This document shows, one piece after another, positions 21,130 to 35,053 of a DNA stretch of 64,000 nt. Both the position numbers and the translations under genes were made by a program. Within the stretch, counting starts at the first letter, position 1. Every line of letters begins with the position of its first letter. The notes beneath the pieces are model-generated. The model did no database searches. It saw only the letters and a program-made list of their open reading frames with translations, and was not told the DNA's origin. This stretch comes from Ampullaceana balthica. Taxonomy: Eukaryota; Mollusca; Gastropoda; Lymnaeidae. Location: the NCBI GenBank assembly GCA_944989445.1, contig CALYLW010000330.1, positions 370,001 through 434,000 of the forward strand, read 5' to 3'.

Positions 21130-24100
21130 GACAGTCGTATTCTAAAAATATATATCTTCCGGGTGAGGCATTCTGGGTGAGTTGATATGATGAATTGATT
21201 TTTGTGATTTGGCATTTACTGGTAAGACGGATGGCGTTTTTTAAAAAAAAAGGGGGGAGGGTCATTTTTTTCTGGGGGTGGGGGGATATATTTTTTTTTA
21301 AAAATATCTGGCATTTAAGTAGTGTACAGTCCCATATGATGCTCTCGTTGCAGGCTGATGTGTTTTCCGTATGGTCAGTGTGGTCAAATCTTCATCAGGT
21401 CGATGCATGTGCTCGTACTTTAAGTGGACAAAATCTTTTTTGGGGTATTGATCTTTCGGCGTTCAGAAAAGTCAATCCCATATTTCATTGATTGATATTA
21501 TCAACTATCAACAATAATCCCATGCATGCCAATATCCATTTATTGATTTCATTTGTAGCCTAATAGTCAAAACGCATCAATGAGCAAGTTTTGTATTTTA
21601 TCAAATAATTATCATTTTTTTAAACCCGTTGAATGATAAATTCTTATAGTAATAACTATAATTAACGTACAATTTCAAATTATCCAATCATTAATTTTTG
21701 AAAAAATATCTGCGCCGTGCCTTCGTCTAAAAAGAATTCTTTGTTTGGTGGAGATTTGATGACGTAATTTTTGATTGTATGAAAGTTTATATTTTTGGGT
21801 AGGATATAGTGCAACAAAACATTCAATAAAAGTTCGGAAGGGCAAAATCGTTGTCGCGGCAGTGGTTCGGGGTAAGAGATTTTGTATTTTGAGACACTTA
21901 CATAAGTCTCATTTTGTTTTTATCTCTGGTTGTTTTTGCAATAATGTTGTTATCCTTCTTATTGCTATTGTTGACACTCGATTTTTTTTTCGTTTTCTTC
22001 CAATTTACTTGCTACTTAATTTCCTGATTTTTCTTTGTATTTCCCTCTAAAAATATACTAAATAAAAAAATACTTACACAAACGCAAGTAAAGACTCACA
22101 AAAATAGCTCCAATAAATGAAACAAACCTCTTCCTCCATCTTCCCCTTTCAAAATCATTTGAAGACTTTAAAATCTTGTACTACTGATAGAATTTCGTTA
22201 ATTATTTATTCGTAACGTAATTTAATCGTTAGGTCATTAATTTTATGTAATAATTACAGGAAACTTAATTATTTTGTTTTCCTTTCTTTTCCTTCTCGGC
22301 AAGTCACAACCCCAGGACGCCTCATCTCGCTGGTTGGTTTGACATCATCTCTGCTCCACCCCAACCCTCCCCCCACCACCCGCCACTTTGTGTCAATGTA
22401 GTTGTACACACACACCCGATCGGCCTTGAGATTAACATTTAATAAGAAAGTTCAATTTGCACTGATAGCCGTAATCCAGCATCAAGTGTGGAATCTCGGC
22501 CACGGCATTACCCAGTTGGGACAACTTCCATTTTCAAATTAAATTATCTGAAATCAGGCCCCAATAAGATCGGATTCGACTTGTTTTAAATGCCGGGGGG
22601 GGGGAGATGTTTAGGGGGGTGTCTCCGGGAAGTGACGAGGGGCGGGGTGTGGGGGGTGCGGAATGTGAAGGATTATAGAACCGACTAAATGTCAGATGTG
22701 ATGAAATTAGAAAGGGAAATTTTGAGTTCATCCCTCGGTATGCATCAGGGCTTGTAATGTCATAGTGCGTGGAGATGTGGCAGAAACGAGTGTGTGATCC
22801 ATGGACAGTTAATGGTATTGCCAAAACTCTGTCAAGAGCATCTACAAGACAAAGATAAAAAACAATGAAAATTTTTGTGCACTAAATATAATCATATGAG
22901 ACTTTTTTTTTAAATTTTCGTTCAAGTCTGCAAAGTTGGCGAATGTCTGTTGAGAAAGTTTGCTTTGAAAGATTCGTTAAAAAAGAACATCCCTTAAAGT
23001 CTGTCTATTTCTGTATTAAAATGTCTTGAGACAGGTTTCGGAAAAAATTGTTGCTTGGCGGCCACATCCGGCACGTTCAAGAGAGACAGGCAGAACATTC
23101 ATGAACAAATGCTGGATGTCATGTGACACATTTAACAACAACTGCTGAATGTCATGAACTTTTAATGGCAGCATGCGACATATAATCGACAGTTTATTAA
23201 TGAACAGTCACATATCATGCCACAAAATCAATGAAAAAATTATAGTTGCATATTACTAAAAAATTCCAACGACAAGTAGAAAACTAATGAAAATTTCTAA
23301 TTGCACTGACACAATGATGAAAAAATGTTATTGACAAATTCATGAACATTACAACAACAAAATGAAAATTGCATTGCTGCTGTTTTTTCCCCTTACGCGA
23401 TCTTATCCTTGAACATCACATCAAACAAACAAAAAAGCAAACAAACATACAGAAAGTATCTTCTCTTAAAATAATGCTTAAAAATAAAATAACCGAATAC
23501 AGAATTAAAATAAAACTGGTGATGACGTCAAACTTTAAAATATATCACCAAATTGCGGCTAATATCTCCCATGTTGTCAGAGTAATGTATACCCTTCACA
23601 ATCTGAGCAAACGATAATATCTAAAGGCAGATTCTCCCGTGCCCTTTGTTAACCGCTGCAATAAAAGTGGCAAAGTGAAAGCACAGTGACCCACGACCTT
23701 GTATCTAGAGATGTGGAGAAAAAAGGATGTGTTATTTTAATACAAATTGATGGCTTGTAATTGTAATTTTATATTTCTCCTTTCATCTCGTCTAACTGGT
23801 TCGCCCCACACAATCAGAAAGAAAAAATTTTGTCAAGGCAATCAAGGCATGGTTTTATTAAATTAATTATTCCATTTAGGTTATTTTTTTCCTCCTCATT
23901 AATGATAACATGTACGGAATAATTAATGTTATTGAATTCACCGATTGAATATTTTGATACTGAGATGTGGCATCCTTATTATTGAGTTATTTCAATCTTT
24001 CCATCTCCGAGTTGTCACCATTTTTTTATATTATCACCCGTGAAAGGAATGGGAGTTGCCTTCCCCTTGTGAAGTTAATTATGTATGCCCACCCAACACC

Positions 24101-25079
24101 CAAAAAAAATCGTAAATGAATGAGGGGGGCGGGGGGGGGGAGATTGTTTATGTAAATCCGAGGTTAGATATCCAAATTGAAAACGGTGGAATAACGAAGA
24201 GGGAAAATAATAAAATATTTAGTGGAAATCTTACTTATGGTAGAGTGACAATATAGGACTGCCCGGGTTGGGGGGGGGAGGGGGGGAGGGAGGTGTCGGG
24301 GCTAGAATAGGGAGGTACATCTCCAGAACTATTTACGAACCAGGCAGAGAGATAAGTAGATCACGGTTGTTGGGTCAATGAGAGGTGAGACATGGAGAGA
24401 TGAGTTAAAGACAAAACAAGTAATAAAAACTCGAATGAGTATTTAAACGCAAATTTCCAACAGAGAATTTCCGATTTATTTTTTTTTGAAATTCAAGGGA
24501 AAGTCGATTCAAATAAGTAATTCTGAAACTAAGCACAATACGATGTCATTTCCCCTCAAGATGTGCCACACCAAGAATGTGTCAATATAATGCGCACCAC
24601 ACACCTGTCTAACATTAGCATTCACAAAGCTGGAAACCCCATTAACTATCATTCTAGATGACATTAAAAGTCATTTGAAATCTATGATTATAAAACTAAA
24701 CAAAACAATTGCTTTCTACAAATTGCTGCTAAAATTACGCGAGTCGAACGAAAGCAGATTGTTCAAGAATTCCTTCTCAAACATTGTTCTAAATATTATT
24801 AGCTATTGTTTGGCGTTTGTTTCAACCCGATAGATGTTTATGCTTTGTGAGAAATTGACAAAATATTGATATTTTGGGATTTTTGGATTTTTCCAGGAAA
24901 TCCAGTAAACCTTTCGGGTTGTTGTTTTTTTGGCCGTTGCACGTCCTTGGGACCTCCTTACCATATTTGCAAAAGATCCGAACCCTCTATCTGGTATGGT
25001 TCAGGAGGAGTTGCATGTGAAAACTCTAACAACGCACAGACATTTCAAATGTATAAACGCAATTCCGAAAATGCGTTAA
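21130..25079. other. Long non-coding stretch
   Basis: No gene recognised. It holds G-runs with G-quadruplex potential at 22593-22660 and 24266-24302, a poly-A/G tract at 21240-21300, and loosely repeated GAATGTCATGAAC-like sequence at 23090-23360. Frames at 21775-22050 and 24866-25177 are AT-driven or run into the satellite. Confidence 0.5.
24387..24417 (+). repeat. Single-copy relative of the 53-bp satellite unit
   Basis: GAGACATGGAGAGATGAGTT followed by AAAGACAAAAC matches the first 30 bases of the satellite unit (GAGACATGGAGAGATGACTT, AAGACAAAG) with few differences, about 670 bp before the array starts. Either the ancestral seed or an escaped copy. Confidence 0.7.
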
Positions 25080-25084
25080 AAATT

Positions 25085-28000
25085 GGTTTATATGAAAGTA
25101 CAGAGACATGGAGAGATGACTTAAGACAAAGAGAGTTAGTTTATATGAAAGTACAGAGACATGGAGAGATGACTTAAGACAAAGAGAGTTAGTTTATATG
25201 AAAGTACAGAGACATGGAGAGATGACTTAAGACAAAGAGAGTTAGTTTATATGAAAGTACAGAGACATGGAGAGATGACTTAAGATAAAGAGAGTTAGTT
25301 TATATGAAAGTACAGAGACATGGAGAGATGACTTAAGATAAAGAGAGTTAGTTTATATGAAAGTACAGAGACATGGAGAGATGACTTAAGATAAAGAGAG
25401 TTAGTTTATATGAAAGTACAGAGACATGGAGAGATGACTTAAGACAAAGAGAGTTAGTTTATATGAAAGTACAGAGACATTGAGAGATGACTTAAGACAA
25501 AGAGAGTTAGTTTATATGAAAGTACAGAGACATGGAGAGATGACTTAAGACAAAGAGAGTAGTTTATATGAAAGTACAGAGACATTGAGAGATGACTTAA
25601 GACAAAGAGAGTTAGTTTATATGAAAGTACAGAGACATGGAGAGATGACTTAAGATAAAGAGAGTTAGTTTATATGAAAGTACAGAGACATGGAGAGATG
25701 ACTTAAGACAAAGAGAGTTAGTTTATATGAAAGTACAGAGACATTGAGAGATGACTTAAGACAAAGAGAGTTAGTTTATATGAAAGTACAGAGACATGGA
25801 GAGATGACTTAAGACAAAGAGAGTTAGTTTATATGAAAGTACAGAGACATGGAGAGATGACTTAAGACAAAGAGAGTTAGTTTATATGAAAGTACAGAGA
25901 CATGGAGAGATGACTTAAGACAAAGAGAGTTAGTTTATATGAAAGTACAGAGACATGGAGAGATGACTTAAGACAAAGAGAGTTAGTTTATATGAAAGTA
26001 CAGAGACATGGAGAGATGACTTAAGACAAAGAGAGTTAGTTTATATGAAAGTACAGAGACATGGAGAGATGACTTAAGACAAAGAGAGTTAGTTTATATG
26101 AAAGTACAGAGACATGGAGAGATGACTTAAGACAAAGAGAGTTAGTTTATATGAAAGTACAGAGACATTGAGAGATGACTTAAGACAAAGAGAGTTAGTT
26201 TATATGAAAGTACAGAGACATTGAGAGATGACTTAAGACAAAGAGAGTTAGTTTATATGAAAGTACAGAGACATTGAGAGATGACTTAAGACAAAGAGAG
26301 TTAGTTTATATGAAAGTACAGAGACATGGAGAGATGACTTAAGACAAAGAGAGTTAGTTTATATGAAAGTACAGAGACATTGAGAGATGACTTAAGACAA
26401 AGAGAGTTAGTTTATATGAAAGTACAGAGACATTGAGAGATGACTTAAGACAAAGAGAGTTAGTTTATATGAAAGTACAGAGACATTGAGAGATGACTTA
26501 AGACAAAGAGAGTTAGTTTATATGAAAGTACAGAGACATTGAGAGATGACTTAAGACAAAGAGAGTTAGTTTATATGAAAGTACAGAGACATGGAGAGAT
26601 GACTTAAGACAAAGAGAGTTAGTTTATTTGAAAGTACAGAGACATGGAGAGATGACTTAAGACAAAGAGAGTTAGTTTATATGAAAGTACAGAGACATTG
26701 AGAGATGACTTAAGACAAAGAGAGTTAGTTTATATGAAAGTACAGAGACATTGAGAGATGACTTAAGATAAAGAGAGTTAGTTTATATGAAAGTACAGAG
26801 ACATTGAGAGATGACTTAAGATAAAGAGAGTTAGTTTATATGAAAGTACAGAGACATTGAGAGATGACTTAAGACAAAGAGAGTTAGTTTATATGAAAGT
26901 ACAGAGACATTGAGAGATGACTTAAGATAAAGAGAGTTGGTTTATATGAAAGTACAGAGACATGGAGAGATGACTTAAGACAAAGAGAGTTAGTTTATAT
27001 GAAAGTACAGAGACATTGAGAGATGACTTAAGACAAAGAGAGTTAGTTTATATGAAAGTACAGAGACATGGAGAGATGACTTAAGACAAAGAGAGTTAGT
27101 TTATTTGAAAGTACAGAGACATGGAGAGATGACTTAAGATAAAGAGAGTTAGTTTATATGAAAGTACAGAGACATGGAGAGATGACTTAAGACAAAGAGA
27201 GTTGGTTTATATGAAAGTACAGAGACATGGAGAGATGACTTAAGACAAAGAGAGTTAGATTATATGAAAGTACAGAGACATGGAGAGATGACTTAAGACA
27301 AAGAGAGTTAGTTTATATGAAAGTACAGAGACATGGAGAGATGACTTAAGACAAAGAGAGTTAGTTTATTTGAAAGTACAGAGACATGGAGAGATGACTT
27401 AAGACAAAGAGAGTTAGTTTATTTGAAAGTACAGAGACATGGAGAGATGACTTAAGATAAAGAGAGTTAGTTTATATGAAAGTACAGAGACATTGAGAGA
27501 TGACTTAAGACAAAGAGAGTTAGTTTATTTGAAAGTACAGAGACATGGAGAGATGACTTAAGATAAAGAGAGTTAGTTTATATGAAAGTACAGAGACATG
27601 GAGAGATGACTTAAGACAAAGAGAGTTAGATTATATGAAAGTACAGAGACATGGAGAGATGACTTAAGACAAAGAGAGTTAGTTTATTTGAAAGTACAGA
27701 GACATGGAGAGATGACTTAAGACAAAGAGAGTTAGTTTATTTGAAAGTACAGAGACATGGAGAGATGACTTAAGATAAAGAGAGTTAGTTTATATGAAAG
27801 TACAGAGACATGGAGAGATGACTTAAGACAAAGAGAGTTAGTTTATTTGAAAGTACAGAGACTTTGAGAGATGACTTAAGACAAAGAGAGTTAGTTTATT
27901 TGAAAGTACAGAGACATGGAGAGATGACTTAAGATAAAGAGAGATAGTTTATATGAAAGTACAGAGACATGGAGAGATGACTTAAGACAAAGAGAGTTAG

Positions 28001-31000
28001 TTTATATGAAAGTACAGAGACATGGAGAGATGACTTAAGACAAAGAGAGTTAGTTTATATGAAAGTACAGAGACATGGAGAGATGACTTAAGACAAAGAG
28101 AGTTAGTTTATATGAAAGTACAGAGACATGGAGAGATGACTTAAGACAAAGAGAGTTAGTTTATATGAAAGTACAGAGACATGGAGAGATGACTTAAGAC
28201 AAAGAGAGCTAGTTTATATGAAAGTACAGAGACATGGAGAGATGACTTAAGACAAAGAGAGTTAGTTTATATGAAAGTAAAGAGACATGGAGAGATGACT
28301 TAAGACAAAGAGAGTTAGTTTATTTGAAAGTACAGAGACTTTGAGAGATGACTTAAGACAAAGAGAGTTAGTTTATTTGAAAGTACAGAGACATGGAGAG
28401 ATGACTTAAGACAAAGAGAGTTAGTTTATTTGAAAGTACAGAGACTTTGAGAGATGACTTAAGACAAAGAGAGTTAGTTTATTTGAAAGTACAGAGACAT
28501 GGAGAGATGACTTAAGACAAAGAGAGTTGGTTTATATGAAAGTACAGAGACATGGAGAGATGACTTAAGACAAAGAGAGTTAGATTATATGAAAGTACAG
28601 AAACATGGAGAGATGACTTAAGACAAAGAGAGTTAGTTTATATAAAAGTACTTAGACATGGAGAGATGACTTAAGACAAAGAGAGTTAGTTTATTTGAAA
28701 GTACAGAGACATGGAGAGATGACTTAAGATAAAGAGAGTTAGTTTATTTGAAAGTACAGAGACTTTGAGAGATGACTTAAGATAAAGAGAGTTACTTTAT
28801 ATGAAAGTACAGAGACATGGAGAGATGACTTAAGACAAAGAGAGTTGGTTTATATGAAAGTACAGAGACATGGAGAGATGACTTAAGATAAAGAGAGTTA
28901 GTTTATATGAAAGTACAGAGACATGGAGAGATGACTTAAGACAAAGAGAGTTGGTTTATATGAAAGTACAGAGACATGGAGAGATGACTTAAGACAAAGA
29001 GAGTTGGTTTATATGAAAGTACAGAGACATGGAGAGATGACTTAAGATAAAGAGAGTTGGTTTATATGAAAGTACAGAGACATGGAGAGATGACTTAAGA
29101 CAAAGAGAGTTGGTTTATATGAAAGTACAGAGACATGGAGAGATGACTTAAGATAAAGAGAGCTAGTTTATATGAAAGTACAGAGACATGGAGAGATGAC
29201 TTAAGATAAAGAGAGCTAGTTTATATGAAAGTACAGAGACATGGAGAGATGACTTAAGACAAAGAGAGTTGGTTTATATGAAAGTACAGAGACATGGAGA
29301 GATGACTTAAGACAAAGAGAGTTGGTTTATATGAAAGTACAGAGACATGGAGAGATGACTTAAGACAAAGAGAGTTAGTTTATTTGAAAGTACAGAGACA
29401 TGGAGAGATGACTTAAGACTAAGAGAGTTAGTTTAGATGAAAGTACAGAGACATGGAGAGATGACTTAAGACAAAGAGAGTTAGTTTATATGAAAGTACA
29501 GAGACATGGAGAGATGACTTAAGACAAAGAGAGTTAGTTTATATGAAAGTACAGAGACATGGAGAGATGACTTAAGACTAAGAGAGTTAGTTTATATGAA
29601 AGTACAGAGACTTTGAGAGATGACTTAAGATAAAGAGAGTTAGTTTATTTGAAAGTACAGAGACATGGAGAGATGACTTAAGATAAAGAGAGCTAGTTTA
29701 TATGAAAGTACAGAGACATGGAGAGATGACTTAAGATAAAGAGAGTTAGATTATATGAAAGTACAGAGACATGGAGAGATGACTTAAGATAAAGAGAGTT
29801 AGTTTATATGAAAGTACAGAGACATGGAGAGATGACTTAAGACAAAGAGAGTTAGTTTATTTGAAAGTACAGAGACATGGAGAGATGACTTAAGACAAAG
29901 AGAGTTAGTTTATTTGAAAGTACAGAGACTTTGAGAGATGACTTAAGACAAAGAGAGTTAGTTTATTTGAAAGTACAGAGACATGGAGAGATGACTTAAG
30001 ACAAAGAGAGTTGGTTTATATGAAAGTACAGAGACATGGAGAGATGACTTAAGACAAAGAGAGTTAGATTATATGAAAGTACAGAGACATGGAGAGATGA
30101 CTTAAGACAAAGAGAGTTAGTTTATATGAAAGTACAGAGACATGGAGAGATGACTTAAGACAAAGAGAGTTAGTTTATTTGAAAGTACAGAGACATGGAG
30201 AGATGACTTAAGATAAAGAGAGTTAGTTTATTTGAAAGTACAGAGACTTTGAGAGATGACTTAAGATAAAGAGAGTTACTTTATATGAAAGTACAGAGAC
30301 ATGGAGAGATGACTTAAGACAAAGAGAGTTGGTTTATATGAAAGTACAGAGACATGGAGAGATGACTTAAGATAAAGAGAGTTAGTTTATATGAAAGTAC
30401 AGAGACATGGAGAGATGACTTAAGACAAAGAGAGTTTGTTTATATGAAAGTACAGAGACATGGAGAGATGACTTAAGACAAAGAGAGTTGGTTTATATGA
30501 AAGTACAGAGACATGGAGAGATGACTTAAGATAAAGAGAGTTGGTTTATATGAAAGTACAGAGACATGGAGAGATGACTTAAGACAAAGAGAGTTGGTTT
30601 ATATGAAAGTACAGAGACATGGAGAGATGACTTAAGACAAAGAGAGTTAGTTTAGATGAAAGTACAGAGACATGGAGAGATGACTTAAGATAAAGAGAGT
30701 TAGTTTATATGAAAGTACAGAGACATGGAGAGATGACTTAAGACAAAGAGAGTTAGTTTATATGAAAGTACAGAGACATGGAGAGATGACTTAAGACTAA
30801 GAGAGTTAGTTTATATGAAAGTACAGAGACTTTGAGAGATGACTTAAGATAAAGAGAGTTAGTTTATTTGAAAGTACAGAGACATGGAGAGATGACTTAA
30901 GATAAAGAGAGCTAGTTTATATGAAAGTACAGAGACATGGAGAGATGACTTAAGATAAAGAGAGTTAGATTATATGAAAGTACAGAGACATGGAGAGATG

Positions 31001-32098
31001 ACTTAAGATAAAGAGAGTTAGTTTATATGAAAGTACAGAGACATGGAGAGATGACTTAAGACTAAGAGAGTTAGTTTATATGAAAGTACAGAGACTTTGA
31101 GAGATGACTTAAGATAAAGAGAGTTAGTTTATTTGAAAGTACAGAGACATGGAGAGATGACTTAAGACTAAGAGAGTTAGTTTATATGAAAGTACAGAGA
31201 CTTTGAGAGATGACTTAAGACTAAGAGAGTTAGTTTATATGAAAGTACAGAGACTTTGAGAGATGACTTAAGACAAAGAGAGTTAGTTTATATGAAAGTA
31301 CAGAGACATGGAGAGATGACTTAAGACTAAGAGAGTTAGTTTATATGAAAGTACAGAGACTTTGAGAGATGACTTAAGATAAAGAGAGTTAGTTTATATG
31401 AAAGTACAGAGACTTTGAGAGATGACTTAAGACAAAGAGAGTTAGTTTATATGAAAGTACAGAGACATGGAGAGATGACTTAAGATAAAGAGAGTTAGTT
31501 TATATGAAAGTACAGAGACTTTGAGAGATGACTTAAGACAAAGAGAGTTAGTTTATATGAAAGTACAGAGACATGGAGAGATGACTTAAGACAAAGAGAG
31601 TTAGTTTATATGAAAGTACAGAGACATGGAGAGATGACTTAAGATAAAGAGAGTTAGTTTATATGAAAGTACAGAGACATGGAGAGATGACTTAAGACAA
31701 AGAGAGTTAGTTTATATGAAAGTACAGAGACATGGAGAGATGACTTAAGACAAAGAGAGTTAGTTTATATGAAAGTACAGAGACATGGAGAGATGACTTA
31801 AGACAAAGAGAGTTAGTTTATATGAAAGTACAGAGACATGGAGAGATGACTTAAGACAAAGAGAGTTAGTTTATATGAAAGTACAGAGACATTGAGAGAT
31901 GACTTAAGACAAAGAGAGTTAGTTTATATGAAAGTACAGAGACTTTGAGAGATGACTTAAGACAAAGAGAGTTAGTTTATATGAAAGTACAGAGACATTG
32001 AGAGATGACTTAAGACAAAGAGAGTTAGTTTATATGAAAGTACAGAGACATTGAGAGATGTCTTAAGACAAAGAGAGTTAGTTTATATGAAAGTACAG
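25085..32098. repeat. 53-bp satellite, about 132 units (7.0 kb)
   Basis: Each unit runs GAGACATGGAGAGATGACTT, AAGACAAAGAGAGTTAGT, TTATATGAAAGTACA. Recurrent alternatives are ACATGG/ACATTG/ACTTTG, GACAAAG/GATAAAG/GACTAAG and TTATATG/TTATTTG. One unit near 25550 lacks a base. Variant order shows block duplications (see findings). The unit has stop codons in every frame on the listed strand and the period is not a multiple of three, so nothing is coded. By far the largest feature here. Confidence 0.99.
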
Positions 32099-32874
32099 TT
32101 TACTAGACGGGAGGATAGCCGGTGGAAACGGGGGAGGCAGTTACAAATACAAATTTTAAAATAATAATTATAATAACAAAATAGACGCCTTGGTTTGCGC
32201 ACCATGATACGCTGTCATTCGCTGTTGTCCGCACGCCATGCGCCTGCTCGCGTACCAACGTAATGAACACACAAAGCATATAGTTGACCATCTTCTCAGC
32301 TGACGAAGGAGAGCTAAAGTCTTTTAAATCTCCGTGTTTCATCATCACAGTGCATAAAAAATAATTAACGACTAAAATTAGCCAGTAATTACATTCTTGG
32401 GAAAATCAATCCGTAATCGAATCACAGAATGATGATCTAAAAAAAAATATCCAAATTTTTTAATAAAAATATGTCATCATTGAAAACAGGCGTCAGAATC
32501 AAGTCGTTTCCGCGGGCCGGCTCTTCACACAACGTGTCCAAACGGATTAGCGAGGGGATCAGATCTGTGCATCAATCAGCTGAACATTCTTGTCACACGC
32601 AGGCTCGCAGTGGAGACGCCCATGTATTTGGGGGGGGGGTGGTTTTAATCTCAGCGCGTCGTTCATTTCATTTCGCTGGTGTCGGCGACTTAAGCCAAAT
32701 CACATGAGATCAAGACAGCAGATCCTGCAGACCTTCATCACAAGGCTTCTCAAGTATTGCAGGACTTCTAGGGTGTTTTATAGGTTTTCGTAAAATGTTT
32801 TGTCAACGGATCTGTTGTTTTTTTCTGTCTAAATTGGGGTTTGGAGTACCAGTTGGGTGAGGCGTTGTTGTTAT
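32099..32874. other. Non-coding, nothing firm
   Basis: Unique sequence right of the satellite. Short frames (32103-32348 minus, 32471-32793 plus) show no domain. Confidence 0.5.
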
Positions 32875-32904
32875 GGAGAGAGTGGTAGAGACAGAGAGAG
32901 AGAC

Positions 32905-32951
<47 letters not shown>

Positions 32952-33143
32952 GAGAGAGACAGAGAAGAGAGACAGAGGGAGACAGAGAGATAGAAACAGA
33001 GAGACACAGAGAGAGAGAGAGACAGACAGAAAGAGAGACAGAGAGAGACAGAGTGAGACAGAGAGAGACAGATAGAGAGAGAGACAGAGACATAGAAACA
33101 GAGAGACAGAGAGGAGACAGAGAGAGAGAGAGAGAGAGAGAGT

Positions 33144-33209
<66 letters not shown>

Positions 33210-33240
33210 CAGAAAGAGAGAGACAGAGAGAGAGAGAGAT
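32875..33240. repeat. GA / GAGACA compound microsatellite
   Basis: Purine-only tract of GAGA with interspersed GACAGA, ATAGA and GAAGA. Ser-Leu and Arg-Glu frames over 150 residues long are artefacts. A purine-only strand of this length can form triplex DNA. Confidence 0.96.
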
Positions 33241-33569
33241 GGGGGTAACTTTTACACACAAAAATCCCTTCTTGCTTTTCTAAACCCTTTCAGTAACATC
33301 AGTTATCGAACACTTGTTGTCCTGTCTGATCTGCACCCTGCTCTTACAGAACGTTTGTTCCGCAATTCGCCATTGGGAGAACGGAGATTTTTTTAGCAAT
33401 GTTATAGCGCCTTTTCGCCTTACAATATTTGATTCAAATATTTGTAACAAAACAAACTAAGTATAATGGATAACTGAACATAACAGTAGCCCAAACGTTC
33501 ACCAAGCAACAGAACGACTTAGTTGGACAAGTTGTTTTTAGCATCTCTGCCAATCGTCCTTTACATAAC

Positions 33570-34055
33570 ATTATTTTTTTTTAATCCCTTATATCAACTT
33601 CGAAATTTTGTCTCTGTCGTCATCTCTCTCTGTCGTTCGCGGGCGAGCGGAAAAACAAAAGTAAAAAATGACACACTTTCCGTGATGCTATCGAGCTGAA
33701 ATTTAGCACATAGACGAGTGTCACCTAAAAATGCATCGTATCAAAATTTCAGATCGATCGAACGTACCGTAATTAAATTCATGCATTTTTAGTTTATCTC
33801 TATATAACATATGTAATTCAATTTCACAGTTTGTTATTGTTTTGTTTTTCACGTGCCAGTTGAGTTCACGCGTTGACGCCACCCATCGATGTCCACACCC
33901 CCTACCCCCTTCCCCCGGTTTTAAAACCAGGGGAGATCATTCGGTTTCAGTCTGTAAATGTTTGTCGCGTTTGAGCATAATCAATACTTTTAGTTATGTC
34001 TCATATATAAGGGATTTATAGTCAAAAACTTTGTTTTTACGGGGTTATTTAATTA
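33570..34055 (+). repeat. R1 family repeat, variant b
   Basis: Starts AATCCCTTATATCAACTT and ends CATATAAGGGATTTATAGTC then AAAAACTTTG, giving inverted AATCCCTTATAT ends. The inside keeps GAGCTGAAATT, TATCAAAATTTCAGATCGATCG and ACCGTAATTAAAT in common with variant a (36857). The centre (CACGTGCC ... GGGGAGATCA) is shared only with 8570-8960. Confidence 0.7.
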
Positions 34056-34094
34056 TGACATTATATATTGCGTTTATGTATTGTGAGATGAAGG

Positions 34095-34335
34095 CTTGGA
34101 CACTTGACATTATCTTATGTTAAACACCATGGACGCTCTGTCTATCCTGAATATTATTGCATCCCTTTCTTATCCATGGTTTATGTCTAGTCCTTCAATT
34201 TCGTTAGAGTTTTGAATGTAGATAGTGTTTTGGTTTTCGCGGTCTATTCAGGCTACCTACTCCACGCCCGAATGCCAGACGAGAAGAAGGAGGATTCGTA
34301 TCTGTTTGTTCAAAGCAAATGGGACCCAAAAAAAG
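34095..34335 (-). pseudogene. LINE reverse transcriptase C-terminus, frameshifted
   Basis: On the minus strand the reading E-S-S-F-F-S-S-G-I-R-A-W-S, an internal stop, then T-A-K-T-K-T-L-S-T-F-K-T, parallels 18366-18656. It is followed by GACTAGACATAAACCATGGA, which matches the 3' UTR piece at 4720. Stops and at least one frameshift show decay. Confidence 0.5.
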
Positions 34336-34339
34336 TGTT

Positions 34340-35045
34340 TTTATCATCATGTCTTTCTGTTGTTGTTGTTTTTTTTTGTTGTTGTTGTTGCTGTGTTGTA
34401 TTTCTAAGTTCGAATTGTATGCCTCGTGTATCATTACTACTTTGCTCTTTGTTCTTCTACCCCCCTCGTGTGGACTGAGCCATGTGTTTGTGCATGTGAA
34501 GGAAGTCACCGACTTAAACTACCATTTGATCTCTTCTTCTTTGGTATAATGATCGTGGGGAGAATTTTAAATAATTTTGTTCTCTTGTCTCTTAGACTCT
34601 GACACTGCCAAGAACACTAATCGCTACATATGGATCCAGTTTAGTGGGGTTATCTTCTCATTAAATCGCGACACAAAGAATTAACAAGGGGAGATAGATC
34701 AGCTGCTTGTGTTACGTTGTTGGAAACAGAGACTCAGCGAGACGGGACAAAGAATAAAACATAAGGGAGTCAGTCAAAGTGAGTACGTCATCATTGGGAC
34801 GTCCTACCTTTGCACAGCTGCTCTCTTCTCAACAAGACTAACATTAATGTTCTGATCAACGCTATTGTATATGAGTATGAGATTTTTTTTTAAAGATACA
34901 GCATGTAACTTACTCAATCTAACAATAAATTTAATAAATTATTGAGACAATTTAGGACAAATCACTTTGTATATAGGTCTTATATATAGATCAATGGAAC
35001 ATTGAAATAACGCCATGGATGAAGTATGTAGCACGTTCGCGATGT
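34340..35045. other. Non-coding, nothing firm
   Basis: TTG-rich tract at 34355-34400, then unique sequence up to the end of the ZBED5-like transposon. Confidence 0.5.
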
Positions 35046-35053
35046 GTCTAAAC

